From Parasulfuritortus sp036391875 (lineage in GTDB: Bacteria; Pseudomonadota; Gammaproteobacteria; Burkholderiales; Thiobacillaceae): a stretch of 64,000 nucleotides of DNA. Shown piece after piece: positions 47,874-57,421 of this stretch. The notes beneath the pieces are model-generated. The model had not been told where the DNA came from and searched no databases. It saw nothing but the letters and a program-made list of their open reading frames with translations. The translations under genes were made by a program, and so were the position numbers. Position 1 is the first letter of the stretch. Every line of letters starts with the position of its first letter. The DNA is taken from contig DASVZA010000030.1 in assembly GCA_036391875.1 (NCBI GenBank), positions 55,693 through 119,692 on the forward strand. The letters run 5' to 3'.

Positions 47874-48646
47874 TTCTCGGCCTGGAATACGATGGCCGCG
47901 CCTTCCACGGTTGGCAGACCCAGCCGGACGGCAATACTGTCCAGGATCATCTTGAATCTGCCTTGTCCCAGGTGCACGGCGCGCCGGTCTCGACCATCGT
48001 CGCCGGCCGCACCGATGCCGGCGTCCACGCCAGCGCCCAGGTGATCCATTTCGACAGCCTTAATTCGCGTCCGCCGTCGGCATGGGTGCGGGGTAGCAAT
48101 GCCTTGCTGCCGCCCGGTATCGCCGTGCTCTGGGCACAGGAGACGGGCCTCGATTTCCACGCCCGCTTCGGTGCGCGGGAGCGGGCCTATCGCTACGTCC
48201 TACTCAATCATCCGGTCCGGCCGGCGGTCATGGCCGGCCGGGTCGGCTGGGTGCATGGCGAACTGGATGTCGAGGCCATGGTTGAGGCGGCGCAGGTGTT
48301 GCGCGGGACGCACGACTTTTCCGCCTTCCGGGCCGCCCAATGCCAGGCGAAGTCGCCGATCCGGGAACTGCGCCAAGCAAACCTGATGCGGCAGGGTCAC
48401 TATGTGGTATTCGATTTCCGTGGCAATGCCTTTCTGCATCATCAGGTCCGCAACATGGTCGGCGCTTTGGTCTGGATCGGGCTTGGCCGGCGACCGCCGG
48501 ACTGGATGGCCGAGTTGCTGGCCTCGCGCGACCGGACTCGGGGCGCGGCGACCTTCGCGCCGGATGGCCTGTATCTGGTCGACGTGCGGTACGATGCTGA
48601 ATGGAACCTGCCCGCCTTCGACAACAGAGTGTTTCCCTTCCTATGA
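47861..48646 (+). CDS. truA: tRNA pseudouridine(38-40) synthase
   Basis: A 261-residue pseudouridine synthase acting on the anticodon stem-loop of tRNA. LEYDGRAFHGWQTQ opens the protein, the catalytic aspartate lies in VAGRTDAGVHA, and GNAFLHHQVRNMVGAL is the RNA-binding segment. Length fits TruA (about 270). Its ATG at 47861 lies inside the preceding gene; its stop overlaps trpF as ATGA. Confidence 0.95.
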   Translation: MARIVLGLEYDGRAFHGWQTQPDGNTVQDHLESALSQVHGAPVSTIVAGRTDAGVHASAQVIHFDSLNSRPPSAWVRGSNALLPPGIAVLWAQETGLDFHARFGARERAYRYVLLNHPVRPAVMAGRVGWVHGELDVEAMVEAAQVLRGTHDFSAFRAAQCQAKSPIRELRQANLMRQGHYVVFDFRGNAFLHHQVRNMVGALVWIGLGRRPPDWMAELLASRDRTRGAATFAPDGLYLVDVRYDAEWNLPAFDNRVFPFL

Positions 48647-49269
48647 GAACGCGCATCAAGATCTGCGGCATCACCCGCGTCCAGGACGCCATCGCGGCCG
48701 CCAACTACGGTGCCGATGCGATCGGCCTGGTATTCGCCGAGCAGAGCCCGCGCCGGGTCGGCATCGAGCAGGCCGCCTGGATCGCCCGCGCCGTGCCGCC
48801 CTTCGTCAGCATCGTGGCCCTGTTCGTGAACCCGGATGCCGCCGAGGTCAGGCAGGTCATCGAAGCGGTGCAGCCCGATCTGCTGCAGTTCCACGGCGAG
48901 GAAGTGCCGGCCTTTTGCGCCTCCTTCGGGCGGCCGTTTCTGAAAGCGGTACGGGTAAGGCCGGAGCTGGATTTGTTACAATGCGCAGCTGACTTTGCCG
49001 GCGCGCGCGGCCTCCTGCTGGATGCCTATGCGCCGGATGCCCACGGCGGCACCGGTCACCGCTTCGACTGGTCGCTGATTCCACCCGAGTTGCCCCTGCC
49101 GGTGGTCCTGGCCGGCGGACTGGAACCGGGCAACGTGGCCGAGGCCGTGCGCCGCGTGCGGCCCTGGGCCGTGGATGTTTCCAGCGGCGTGGAGGCGGCG
49201 AAAGGAATCAAGGATGCGGCGAAGGTCGCCGCGTTCATCGCAGCAGTCAAGTTGGTGGACGAGGAATGA
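48643..49269 (+). CDS. trpF: phosphoribosylanthranilate isomerase
   Basis: A 208-residue TIM-barrel enzyme, third step after anthranilate in tryptophan synthesis. IKICGITR near the start holds the catalytic cysteine, LQFHGEE the middle phosphate strand, LLDAYAP the catalytic aspartate, LAGGLEPGNV and VDVSSGVE the phosphate-binding loop. The ATG at 48643 overlaps the truA stop; an in-frame extension from 48601 is inside truA. Confidence 0.95.
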   Translation: MRTRIKICGITRVQDAIAAANYGADAIGLVFAEQSPRRVGIEQAAWIARAVPPFVSIVALFVNPDAAEVRQVIEAVQPDLLQFHGEEVPAFCASFGRPFLKAVRVRPELDLLQCAADFAGARGLLLDAYAPDAHGGTGHRFDWSLIPPELPLPVVLAGGLEPGNVAEAVRRVRPWAVDVSSGVEAAKGIKDAAKVAAFIAAVKLVDEE

Positions 49270-49320
49270 ACAAGCACGTGCCGCAGCGATCCGGCGGCGC
49301 AGTAGGTTCGTAACGGAGCA

Positions 49321-50526
49321 ATGACGTTGACTTACAATTATCCCGATGACAGCGGCCATTTCGGCCCCTACGGCGGCATCTACATGGCCGAGACCTTGAT
49401 CCCCGCGGTGGAGGAACTGCGCGACCAGTACCTGCGTTTCCGCGACGATCCCGAGTTCAAAGCCGAGTTCGAATACGAGCTCAAGCACTATGTCGGCCGG
49501 CCCAGCCCGATCTACCACGCCAAGCGCCTGTCCGACGACCTCGGCGGCGCCCAGATCTATCTCAAGCGCGAGGACCTGAACCATACCGGCGCGCACAAGA
49601 TCAACAACGCCATCGGCCAGGCCCTGCTCGCCAAGCGCATGGGCAAGAAGCGGGTGATCGCCGAGACCGGCGCCGGCATGCACGGCGTGGCGACCGCCAC
49701 CGTGGCGGCCCGCTTCGGCATGGAGTGCGTGGTCTACATGGGCGCCGAGGACGTGCAGCGCCAGGCGCCCAACGTGTTCCGCATGAAGCTGCTCGGCGCC
49801 AAGGTGGTGCCGGTGGAGAGCGGTTCGCGCACCCTGAAGGACGCCTGCAACGAGGCGATCCGCGACTGGGTGACCAACGTCGAGAGCACCTTCTACATCT
49901 TCGGCACCGCGGCCGGTCCGCATCCGTATCCGATGCTGGTGCGCGATTTCCAGTGCGTGATCGGCAACGAGGCCAAGGTCCAGATGCCCGAACTGATCGG
50001 CCGCCAACCGGATGTGGTGATCGCCTGCGTTGGCGGTGGCTCCAACGCCATCGGCATGTTCCATCCCTACATCGATGTGCCGGATGTGCGGCTGATCGGC
50101 GTCGAGGCTGGCGGCCACGGCATCGCCAGCGGCCAGCACGCCGCGCCGCTGACCGGCAACGCCAAGGTCGGCGTGCTGCACGGCAACAAGGTCTACCTGA
50201 TGCAGGACGACAACGGCCAGATCATCGAGACCCATTCCATTTCGGCCGGCCTGGACTATCCGGGGGTCGGCCCCGAGCACTGTCTGCTCAAGGATATTCA
50301 CCGCGCCGAGTACGTCGCCATCAATGACGACGAGGCCATCGCCGCTTTCGACGCGCTGTGCCGCTTCGAGGGCATCATCCCGGCGCTGGAGTCCAGCCAT
50401 GCCTTGGCCCACGCCATCAAGCTGGCGCCGACCCTGGGGCGGGACAAGGTGCTGCTGGTCAACCTGTCCGGCCGCGGCGACAAGGATATGAACACGGTCG
50501 CCAAGTTGAAGGGAATCACGCTATGA
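49321..50526 (+). CDS. trpB: tryptophan synthase beta subunit
   Basis: A 401-residue PLP enzyme joining indole and serine. FGPYGGIYMAETL near the start, the PLP lysine about position 93 in LNHTGAHKINNAIGQ, GAGMHGVATATVAARF, and CVGGGSNAIGMF binding the cofactor phosphate. Starts at ATG 49321, 51 bp after trpF. Its TGA overlaps the trpA ATG. Confidence 0.97.
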   Translation: MTLTYNYPDDSGHFGPYGGIYMAETLIPAVEELRDQYLRFRDDPEFKAEFEYELKHYVGRPSPIYHAKRLSDDLGGAQIYLKREDLNHTGAHKINNAIGQALLAKRMGKKRVIAETGAGMHGVATATVAARFGMECVVYMGAEDVQRQAPNVFRMKLLGAKVVPVESGSRTLKDACNEAIRDWVTNVESTFYIFGTAAGPHPYPMLVRDFQCVIGNEAKVQMPELIGRQPDVVIACVGGGSNAIGMFHPYIDVPDVRLIGVEAGGHGIASGQHAAPLTGNAKVGVLHGNKVYLMQDDNGQIIETHSISAGLDYPGVGPEHCLLKDIHRAEYVAINDDEAIAAFDALCRFEGIIPALESSHALAHAIKLAPTLGRDKVLLVNLSGRGDKDMNTVAKLKGITL

Positions 50527-51320
50527 GCCGCATCGCCGCCACCTTCGACAGGCTCAAGCAGGCCGGCCGCAAGGCACTGATCCCGTTCGTCACCGCCGGC
50601 GATCCCGGCCCGAAGCTCACCGTGCCGCTGATGCATGCGCTGGTCGAGGCCGGCGCCGACGTGATCGAACTGGGCGTGCCGTTCTCCGACCCGATGGCCG
50701 ACGGCCCGACCATCCAGCGCGCCTCGGAACGGGCCCTGAAACACGGCGTCGGCTTGCGCGACGTGCTCGGTATGGTCGAGCAGTTCCGTGCCCAGGATGC
50801 GAACACGCCGGTGGTGCTGATGGGCTACGGCAACCCGATCGAGGCCATGGGCTGGGAAGCCTTCGCCCGGCGTTGCGCCGAGGTCGGCGTCGACGGCGTG
50901 CTGACCGTCGATTTCCCGCCCGAGGAAAGCCATGAGGCGTTCGGCCATCTGCAGGGCCACGGCATCGATCCTATTTTCCTGCTGGCGCCGACCACTCGCG
51001 ACGAGCGGGTCGAGCGGGTGGCCAGGCAGGCACGCGGCTATGTCTATTACGTCTCGCTCAAGGGCGTGACCGGTGCCGGCAATCTCGACCTGAGCGAGGT
51101 CGAGAAGCGGATTCCCCAACTGCGCAAGCACATCTCGCTGCCGATCGGCGTCGGCTTCGGCATCCGCGATGCCGAGACCGCGCGCCAAGTGGCGCAGGTG
51201 GCCGATGCCGTGGTGATCGGTTCCCGCATCGTGCAGGAAATTGAAAACTCGGCACCCGATGCGGTGCTGGTCAATGTGAAGCATTTCGTGGCCGGCGTGC
51301 GCGCCGCCTTGGACAAGTGA
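50523..51320 (+). CDS. trpA: tryptophan synthase alpha subunit
   Basis: A 265-residue TIM-barrel subunit that splits indole-3-glycerol phosphate and passes indole to TrpB. IPFVTAGDPG, IELGVPFSDPMADGP with catalytic Glu and Asp region, VDFPPEES, and GVGFGIRDAETA and VIGSRIVQ near the end. The ATG at 50523 overlaps the trpB stop as ATGA. accD follows 10 bp later. Confidence 0.97.
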   Translation: MSRIAATFDRLKQAGRKALIPFVTAGDPGPKLTVPLMHALVEAGADVIELGVPFSDPMADGPTIQRASERALKHGVGLRDVLGMVEQFRAQDANTPVVLMGYGNPIEAMGWEAFARRCAEVGVDGVLTVDFPPEESHEAFGHLQGHGIDPIFLLAPTTRDERVERVARQARGYVYYVSLKGVTGAGNLDLSEVEKRIPQLRKHISLPIGVGFGIRDAETARQVAQVADAVVIGSRIVQEIENSAPDAVLVNVKHFVAGVRAALDK

Positions 51321-51330
51321 GGGTTCTACC

Positions 51331-52197
51331 GTGAGTTGGTTCCAGAAGATCATTCCCCCCAAGATTCAACGTCGTGTCGAGGCCGCCAAGAAGGTCGTGC
51401 CCGAAGGGTTGTGGAGCAAGTGCGCGGCCTGCGAGGAGGTGCTCTACAAGGCCGAACTGGAGTCGCATCTCGACGTCTGCCCGAAGTGCGGCCATCACAA
51501 CCGGATCAGCGCCCGCCAGCGGCTGAACTATTTCCTCGACGAGGAGGGCCGCAAGGAGATCGGCGGCAACGTGGTGTCGGTCGACAGCCTCAAGTTCAAG
51601 GACACCAAGCGCTACACCGACCGGCTCGACGATGCGACCAAGGACGTTTGCGAGAGCGACGCCCTGGTGGTGATGCAGGGCACGGTTCTGGGGCTTCCGG
51701 TCGTCGCGGCCGCATTCGAGTTCCGCTTCATGGGCGGCTCGATGGGTTCGGTGGTCGGCGAGCGCTTCGCCCGCGCGGTCAAGGCTGCGTTGGCCGGCAA
51801 GCGGCCGCTGGTCTGTTTCTCCGCCAGCGGCGGGGCGCGGATGCAGGAAGGCCTGCTGTCCCTGATGCAGATGGCCAAGACCTCGGCGGCGCTGACCCAG
51901 CTCTCCGCCCACCGCCTGCCGTTCATCTCGGTGCTGACCGATCCGACCATGGGCGGCGTCTCGGCCAGTTTCGCCATGCTGGGCGACGTGATCATCGCCG
52001 AACCCAACGCCCTGATCGGCTTCGCCGGTCCCCGGGTGATCGAGCAGACGGTGCGGGAGAAACTGCCCGAGGGCTTCCAGCGCTCCGAATTCCTGCTCGA
52101 GCACGGTGCCCTGGACCTCATCGTCGACCGGCGCGAACTGCGCGCCACCATCGCCAACCTCGCTGCGCAGTTGATGCGCAAACCGGCTGCCGCCTGA
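51331..52197 (+). CDS. accD: acetyl-CoA carboxylase carboxyltransferase beta subunit
   Basis: A 288-residue subunit using a GTG start at 51331. A four-cysteine zinc ribbon at about 28-51 (CAACEEV ... CPKCGHH), then the carboxyltransferase crotonase-fold with RFMGGSMGSVVGERF, SASGGARMQEGL and PTMGGVSASFA. With AccA it transfers CO2 from carboxybiotin to acetyl-CoA for fatty-acid synthesis. accD downstream of trpA and before folC is common in beta- and gammaproteobacteria. Confidence 0.97.
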   Translation: MSWFQKIIPPKIQRRVEAAKKVVPEGLWSKCAACEEVLYKAELESHLDVCPKCGHHNRISARQRLNYFLDEEGRKEIGGNVVSVDSLKFKDTKRYTDRLDDATKDVCESDALVVMQGTVLGLPVVAAAFEFRFMGGSMGSVVGERFARAVKAALAGKRPLVCFSASGGARMQEGLLSLMQMAKTSAALTQLSAHRLPFISVLTDPTMGGVSASFAMLGDVIIAEPNALIGFAGPRVIEQTVREKLPEGFQRSEFLLEHGALDLIVDRRELRATIANLAAQLMRKPAAA

Positions 52198-53466
52198 ATG
52201 GACCCCATGGGGCTGCCGGACTGGCTGGCCCTGCTGGAAAGCCGCCACACGAAGATCATCCAGCTCGGCCTGGAGCGGGTAGGGCAGGTCTGGGATGCGC
52301 TCGGCGTGGGACCACAGATGCCGGTCATCACCGTGGCCGGCACCAACGGCAAGGGCTCGACCTGCGCCTATCTGGAGACCATCCTCGCCGAGGCCGGCTA
52401 CCGGGTCGGGCTCTATTCCTCGCCCCATATCCTCCGCTTCAACGAACGTATCCGCATTGCCGGCCGTGAAGCGGATGATGCGGCTATCGTCTCGGCCCTC
52501 GATGCCGTCGAACGGGCGCGGGGCGAGGTCGCGCTGACCTATTTCGAGCACACCACGTTGGCGGCCATGTGGCTGTTCAACCAGGAGCGGGTCGAGGTGG
52601 CGGTGCTGGAGGTCGGCTTGGGCGGCCGTCTGGATGCAGTGAACCTGTTCGATGCCGATTGCGCCGTGGTGACGCCGGTGGACCTGGACCACATGGAATA
52701 TCTCGGCCCGGACCGGGAGGCGATCGGCTTTGAAAAGGCCGGCATCTTCCGTGCCGGCCGGTCCGCCGTCTGCGTCGATCCGGCGCCGCCGGCCAGCCTG
52801 ATCCGCCATGCCGAGAGGCTCGGCGTCACACTGCTGCGCCTGGGCGCCGACATCCATGTCGAGCGTCATGGCGGCGACTGGCTGTGCCGGATCGACGGCG
52901 CGGTTTTCCCGAACTTGCCCAAGCCGGCCATGACCGGGATCTACCAATATGACAATGCCGCGGCCGCGATCGCCGCCCTGCATTGCCTGAAGGAGAAGCT
53001 GCCGGTAACGCTGGCGGCCATCCGCAGCGGCCTGGCACGGGCCCGGCTGCCGGGGCGTTTTCAGGTCGTCGGCCAGGCGCCGCTGCGGATCCTGGACGTG
53101 GCGCATAACCCCCATGCGGCGCGAGCACTGGCCGACAATCTAGCCGCATTGCCGCGGACGGGACGCAGGCTGGCCGTGGTCGCCATGCTCGCCGACAAGG
53201 ATGCCGGGGCGGTGGTCGACGCCCTGGCCGGGCAGTTCGACCATTGGCATCTGGCCGGCCTGGCCGGTGCCCGGGGCCGGTCCGCCGCTCAGTTGGCCGA
53301 CGTCTTCGGTGCAAGAGGGCTTTCCGTGTCGCTTCATGACGGGGTCGAGTCGGCATGGCGGGCGGCCTGCCAAGAAGCCGGTCCCGCTGATACAATCACC
53401 GCCTTCGGTTCTTTCCATACGGTCGCCGAAATCATGGCGCTTACTGCGGGCAAATTTGATGGCTGA
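52198..53466 (+). CDS. folC: folylpolyglutamate synthase / dihydrofolate synthase
   Basis: A 422-residue ATP-dependent ligase that joins glutamate to dihydropteroate or folates. P-loop TVAGTNGKGSTCAYLE near 43-58, YSSPHILRFNERI, the Mg/Glu motif YFEHTTLAAMWLF, LEVGLGGRLDAVN and the C-terminal domain with LDVAHNPHAARAL. The start codon at 52198 follows the accD stop without a gap. The end overlaps dedD by 8 bp. Confidence 0.95.
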   Translation: MDPMGLPDWLALLESRHTKIIQLGLERVGQVWDALGVGPQMPVITVAGTNGKGSTCAYLETILAEAGYRVGLYSSPHILRFNERIRIAGREADDAAIVSALDAVERARGEVALTYFEHTTLAAMWLFNQERVEVAVLEVGLGGRLDAVNLFDADCAVVTPVDLDHMEYLGPDREAIGFEKAGIFRAGRSAVCVDPAPPASLIRHAERLGVTLLRLGADIHVERHGGDWLCRIDGAVFPNLPKPAMTGIYQYDNAAAAIAALHCLKEKLPVTLAAIRSGLARARLPGRFQVVGQAPLRILDVAHNPHAARALADNLAALPRTGRRLAVVAMLADKDAGAVVDALAGQFDHWHLAGLAGARGRSAAQLADVFGARGLSVSLHDGVESAWRAACQEAGPADTITAFGSFHTVAEIMALTAGKFDG

Positions 53467-54199
53467 GACACCCCCCTCCCCAGACGAACAGGCTTTACGC
53501 CGCAGGGCAAGGCGTCGCCTGGTCGGCGCCATCGCGTTGGCCCTGTTGGCCGTCGTGGTTCTGCCCATGGTGTTCGATCCCGAGCCCAGGCCGATGGGCA
53601 ACAACGTCGATATCCGCATTCCGGGCCAGGATGCCCCGTTCGAGTCGGCACCGGCCGCACCTTCGGTAGCGGCAGCCGTACCGGGTGCGCCTGCGCCAAC
53701 GCCCGCAGTCGCACCCGCACCCACTGCGTCACCTGAGAAGATGGCATCTGCTGCCCCGCCGGCCAAGGCAGAGCCGGCCGCCAAGCCGGTTCAGACCAAT
53801 AACGCCAAATCCGACAAGAAGCCGGTTGCAGCTGCACAGGCCAAGCCAGCGCCGAAGGTTGAGGCCAAACAGATACCGAAGCGCGAGGTCAAGCCGAAGC
53901 CGGAGGAAGTGGCCAAGCCTGTCGAAGCAGCCAAGCCGCCGATCGAGAAAAAGCCTGCCGAGAGCAAGGCCGCCGCAGCCGGCCAAGCCTATTTCCTGCA
54001 ACTCGGCGTATTCTCCAGCGAGGCCAATGCCAAGCAGATGGTGGCCCAGGCCCAAAAGGCCGGCTTCAAATCCTCCATCATGCCGGTCGGCGGCCAGTTC
54101 AAGGTAAGGATCGGTCCGATCCCGGACCGGGCCAAGGCCCTCGACTACGAGGCCAAGCTGAAGGCCAAGGGCTTGGCCGCGGTGCTGGTCGAGCCATGA
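53459..54199 (+). CDS. DedD-like SPOR-domain protein
   Basis: A 246-residue membrane-anchored protein: short cytoplasmic start, one helix (about 22-40; VGAIALALLAVVVLPMVF), a long low-complexity linker (about 65-170) rich in Ala, Pro and Lys, and a C-terminal SPOR domain (about 172-246; YFLQLGVFSSEANAKQMVAQ). SPOR domains bind denuded glycan at the division site. Position between folC and cvpA matches dedD of E. coli. Alternate longer frame from 53201 is inside folC. Confidence 0.88.
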   Translation: MAETPPSPDEQALRRRARRRLVGAIALALLAVVVLPMVFDPEPRPMGNNVDIRIPGQDAPFESAPAAPSVAAAVPGAPAPTPAVAPAPTASPEKMASAAPPAKAEPAAKPVQTNNAKSDKKPVAAAQAKPAPKVEAKQIPKREVKPKPEEVAKPVEAAKPPIEKKPAESKAAAAGQAYFLQLGVFSSEANAKQMVAQAQKAGFKSSIMPVGGQFKVRIGPIPDRAKALDYEAKLKAKGLAAVLVEP

Positions 54200-54684
54200 C
54201 GGCAATCGACTGGATCGCGCTGGCGATCCTGATCGGCTCCCTGGTGGTCGGTTTGGTGCGCGGGTTCGTCCGCGAAGCCTTTTCCCTAGCCGCCTGGATC
54301 GTCGCCTTTTTTGTCGCGCGTACCTTCTCGCCGCTGCTGGCGAGCTATATTCCGGGTGTCGATCAGCCGGGCCTGCGCCAGTTGGCTGCGGCGATCGTCA
54401 TTTTCCTGCTGGTGCTGATCGTCGCCCGCCTGCTGGCGATCCTGGTCGGCAGTCTGGTGAAATTCGCCGGCCTGGGCGGCTTGAACCACCTGCTCGGCAT
54501 GGTGTTCGGTGCCGGCCGGGCCGCCGTGGTGCTGGTGCTGCTGACACTGGCGGCCGGCCTTACCGCGCTGCCGCGCTCCGCCGCCTGGCATGACTCGTTG
54601 GTAGGCGCGCCGCTGGTGTCGGCGGCGCAGAAGATCATTCCCTGGCTGCCGCATGATCTGGCGGCTTTGATTCGTTTTAGATAG
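54196..54684 (+). CDS. cvpA: CvpA family membrane protein
   Basis: A 162-residue inner-membrane protein with four hydrophobic helices. IDWIALAILIGSLVVGLVRGFVREAFSLAAWI at the start (key part GLVRGFVREAFSL), GVDQPGLRQLAAAIVIF and GLGGLNHLLGMVFGAGRAA are CvpA hallmarks. It is needed for colicin V production and envelope robustness in E. coli; mechanism unclear. The ATG overlaps dedD; purF follows 11 bp later, the usual cvpA-purF pair. Confidence 0.93.
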   Translation: MTAIDWIALAILIGSLVVGLVRGFVREAFSLAAWIVAFFVARTFSPLLASYIPGVDQPGLRQLAAAIVIFLLVLIVARLLAILVGSLVKFAGLGGLNHLLGMVFGAGRAAVVLVLLTLAAGLTALPRSAAWHDSLVGAPLVSAAQKIIPWLPHDLAALIRFR

Positions 54685-54695
54685 GACAGACTGCC

Positions 54696-56216
54696 ATGTG
54701 CGGAATCGTGGGTGTTGTTTCCAGCCAACCGGTCAATCAGACACTGTACGACGGGCTGCAATTGCTGCAGCACCGCGGTCAGGATGCGGCCGGCATCGTC
54801 ACCATGGACGGGAACAAGTTTCATATGCACAAGGGCATGGGCATGGTGCGCGACGTGTTCCGGACCCGGGACATGCGCAACCTGATCGGCAACGTCGGCA
54901 TCGGCCACGTCCGCTATCCGACGGCGGGTTCGGCGGCCAGTCCGGCCGAGGCGCAGCCCTTCTACGTGAATTCCCCGTTCGGCATCGTCCTGGGCCACAA
55001 CGGCAACCTGACCAATACCGAGGAACTGCAGGAAGACATGTTCCTGGAGGACCTGCGCCACGTGAACACCGGCTCGGACTCCGAGGTCCTGCTCAACGTC
55101 CTGGCCCATGAGTTGCAGGCCGCGGTCCAGGGCCATCGCCTGACCGTCGACGACGTGTTCAAGGCGGTGGCCGGCGTGCATCGGCGCTGCCGCGGCGCTT
55201 ATGCCGTGGTGGCCATGATCGCCGGCTTCGGCCTGCTCGCCTTTCGCGACCCGCACGGCATCCGGCCCCTGGTGTTCGGCACCCAGGTCGGCACGGCGGG
55301 ACAGGACTGGATGGTCGCCTCGGAGAGCGTCACCCTGGAGGCCATGGGCTTTCATGTCCAGGGCGACGTGGCGCCGGGCGAGGCGATCCTGGTGACCCTG
55401 GACGGCGAGGTGCACAGCAGCCCGAGTCCGGTGAAGGTCCCGTTCACGCCCTGCATCTTCGAGTACGTCTATTTCGCCCGCCCCGATTCGGTCATCGACG
55501 GTGCTTCGGTCTACGAGACCCGGCTGCGGATGGGCGAATATCTGGCCGACAAGATCAAAAACCAGTTCAGCCATCTCAAGATCGACGTGGTGGTGCCGAT
55601 TCCCGACACCAGCCGGCCGTCCGCGCTGCAACTCGCCAACAAGCTCAATCTGTCCTACCGCGAGGGCTTCATCAAGAACCGCTACATCGGCCGCACCTTC
55701 ATCATGCCCGGCCAGGCGGTGCGCAAGAAGTCGGTGCGCCAGAAGCTCAACGCCATGTCGATGGAGTTCCGCGGCAAGAACGTGCTGCTGGTGGACGATT
55801 CCATCGTGCGCGGCACCACCAGCCGGGAAATCATCCAGATGGCGCGCGATTCCGGCGCTCGGGCAGTCTATTTCGCCTCGGCCAGCCCGCCGGTCCGCTT
55901 CCCCAACGTATACGGCATCGACATGCCGACCCGGGCCGAGCTGCTGGCCAACGGCCGCACCGACGAGGAGATCGCCCGCGAGATCGGTGCCGATGCGGTG
56001 ATCTACCAGGACCTGTCCGACCTGATCAAGGCGGTGCAGGAGGTCAATCCCAAATTGACCGCGTTCGACGCCTCCTGCTTCGACGGCAACTACGTCACCG
56101 GCGACGTCAGCGAGGAATACCTCGCCCGCCTGGAAGGGATGCGCGACGGCACCGTGCCGATCGTCTCGTCGCCGCCGACCCGGCAGATGGACCTGAATCT
56201 GGCGACCGGCAGTTGA
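54696..56216 (+). CDS. purF: amidophosphoribosyltransferase
   Basis: A 506-residue enzyme for the first step of purine synthesis, making phosphoribosylamine from PRPP and glutamine. The N-terminal cysteine after Met (MCGIVGVV) is the glutaminase nucleophile; RHRGQDAAGI-type segment LLQHRGQDAAGIV follows; the PRPP loop is VLLVDDSIVRGTTS (about 364-377). Length is near the E. coli enzyme (505). Ends 11 bp before metZ. Confidence 0.97.
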   Translation: MCGIVGVVSSQPVNQTLYDGLQLLQHRGQDAAGIVTMDGNKFHMHKGMGMVRDVFRTRDMRNLIGNVGIGHVRYPTAGSAASPAEAQPFYVNSPFGIVLGHNGNLTNTEELQEDMFLEDLRHVNTGSDSEVLLNVLAHELQAAVQGHRLTVDDVFKAVAGVHRRCRGAYAVVAMIAGFGLLAFRDPHGIRPLVFGTQVGTAGQDWMVASESVTLEAMGFHVQGDVAPGEAILVTLDGEVHSSPSPVKVPFTPCIFEYVYFARPDSVIDGASVYETRLRMGEYLADKIKNQFSHLKIDVVVPIPDTSRPSALQLANKLNLSYREGFIKNRYIGRTFIMPGQAVRKKSVRQKLNAMSMEFRGKNVLLVDDSIVRGTTSREIIQMARDSGARAVYFASASPPVRFPNVYGIDMPTRAELLANGRTDEEIAREIGADAVIYQDLSDLIKAVQEVNPKLTAFDASCFDGNYVTGDVSEEYLARLEGMRDGTVPIVSSPPTRQMDLNLATGS

Positions 56217-56227
56217 TGGAGGCCAAC

Positions 56228-57421
56228 ATGCACGACGAATTCGATTCCGCTGCACCGCTCGATCCCGATACCCTGGCGGTCCGGGCCGGCACCCTGCGCA
56301 CCCCGTTCCAGGAGCATTCGGAGGCGATGTTCCTGACCTCCAGCTTCGTCTTCGGCAGCGCGGCCGAGGCCGCCGCCCGTTTTTCCGGCGTCGAGCCGGG
56401 CAACATCTACGCCCGCTTCACCAATCCCTCGGTCACCATGTTCGAGACCCGCTTGGCGGCCCTGGAAGGCGCCGAGCGCTGCGTCGCCTTCGCCTCCGGC
56501 ATGGCAGCCATCCTGGCCACCGTGATGGGCCTGATGCGCGCCGGCGAGCACGTGGTCGCTTCGCGATCGCTGTTCGGCTCCACGGTCCAGTTGTTCAACA
56601 ACATCATGAGCCGGTTCGGGGTCGAGACGACCTTCGTCTCGCCGACTGATCCGGACGCCTGGCGCCAGGCCGTACGGCCCAACACCAAGCTGTTCTTCCT
56701 GGAGTCGCCGTCCAATCCGCTGACCGAGGTGAGCGACATCCGGGCGATCGCCGCCATCGCCCACGCATCGGGCGCCTGGCTGGCCGTGGACAACTGCTTC
56801 TGCAGCCCGATCCTGCAGAAACCGCTGGAACTAGGTGCCGACATCGTCGTCCACTCCGCCACCAAGTACCTGGACGGGCAGGGCAGGGTGCTGGGCGGCG
56901 CGGTATTGGGCGGCAAGCAATTGATGGAAGGCGTCTATACCTTCCTGCGCACGGCGGGCCCGACCCTGTCGGCGTTCAACGCCTGGGTCCTGCTCAAGGG
57001 CCTGGAGACCCTGCCGATCCGCATGGAGGCCCATTCGCGCAATGCGCTCGAACTGGCGACCTGGCTGGAACGGCAGCCCAAGGTGGCCCGGGTGTTCTAT
57101 CCCGGCCTGCCGTCCCACCCGCAGCATGCCCTGGCCATGACCCAGCAGAAGACCGGCGGCGGCATCGTCGCGTTCGAGACGGTGGGTGGCAAGGAATCGG
57201 CCTGGAAGGTGATCGACCATACCCGGTTGATCTCCATCACGGCCAATCTGGGCGATACACGCAGCACCATCACCCATCCGGCGACCACGACCCACGGCCG
57301 TTTGACGCCCGAACAACGGGCCGATGCCGGGGTCGGCGACGGCCTGATCCGGATTGCCGTTGGCCTGGAATCGGTCGAGGACCTGAAGCGCGACCTGGCC
57401 CGGGGGCTAGACCTGATCTGA
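56228..57421 (+). CDS. metZ: O-succinylhomoserine sulfhydrylase
   Basis: About 397 residues; the start is the ATG at 56228, preceded by GGAGG at proper spacing (an ATG at 56216 and a TTG at 56213 are less likely). A Cys/Met-metabolism PLP enzyme: FTNPSVTMFETRLAALEG, ASGMAAI, DNCFCSPILQKP with the PLP aspartate, and the Schiff-base lysine in HSATKYLDGQGR. It makes homocysteine directly from O-succinylhomoserine and sulfide. metZ after purF is typical in Pseudomonas and beta-proteobacteria. Its last 15 bp overlap the convergent lpxH. Confidence 0.93.
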   Translation: MHDEFDSAAPLDPDTLAVRAGTLRTPFQEHSEAMFLTSSFVFGSAAEAAARFSGVEPGNIYARFTNPSVTMFETRLAALEGAERCVAFASGMAAILATVMGLMRAGEHVVASRSLFGSTVQLFNNIMSRFGVETTFVSPTDPDAWRQAVRPNTKLFFLESPSNPLTEVSDIRAIAAIAHASGAWLAVDNCFCSPILQKPLELGADIVVHSATKYLDGQGRVLGGAVLGGKQLMEGVYTFLRTAGPTLSAFNAWVLLKGLETLPIRMEAHSRNALELATWLERQPKVARVFYPGLPSHPQHALAMTQQKTGGGIVAFETVGGKESAWKVIDHTRLISITANLGDTRSTITHPATTTHGRLTPEQRADAGVGDGLIRIAVGLESVEDLKRDLARGLDLI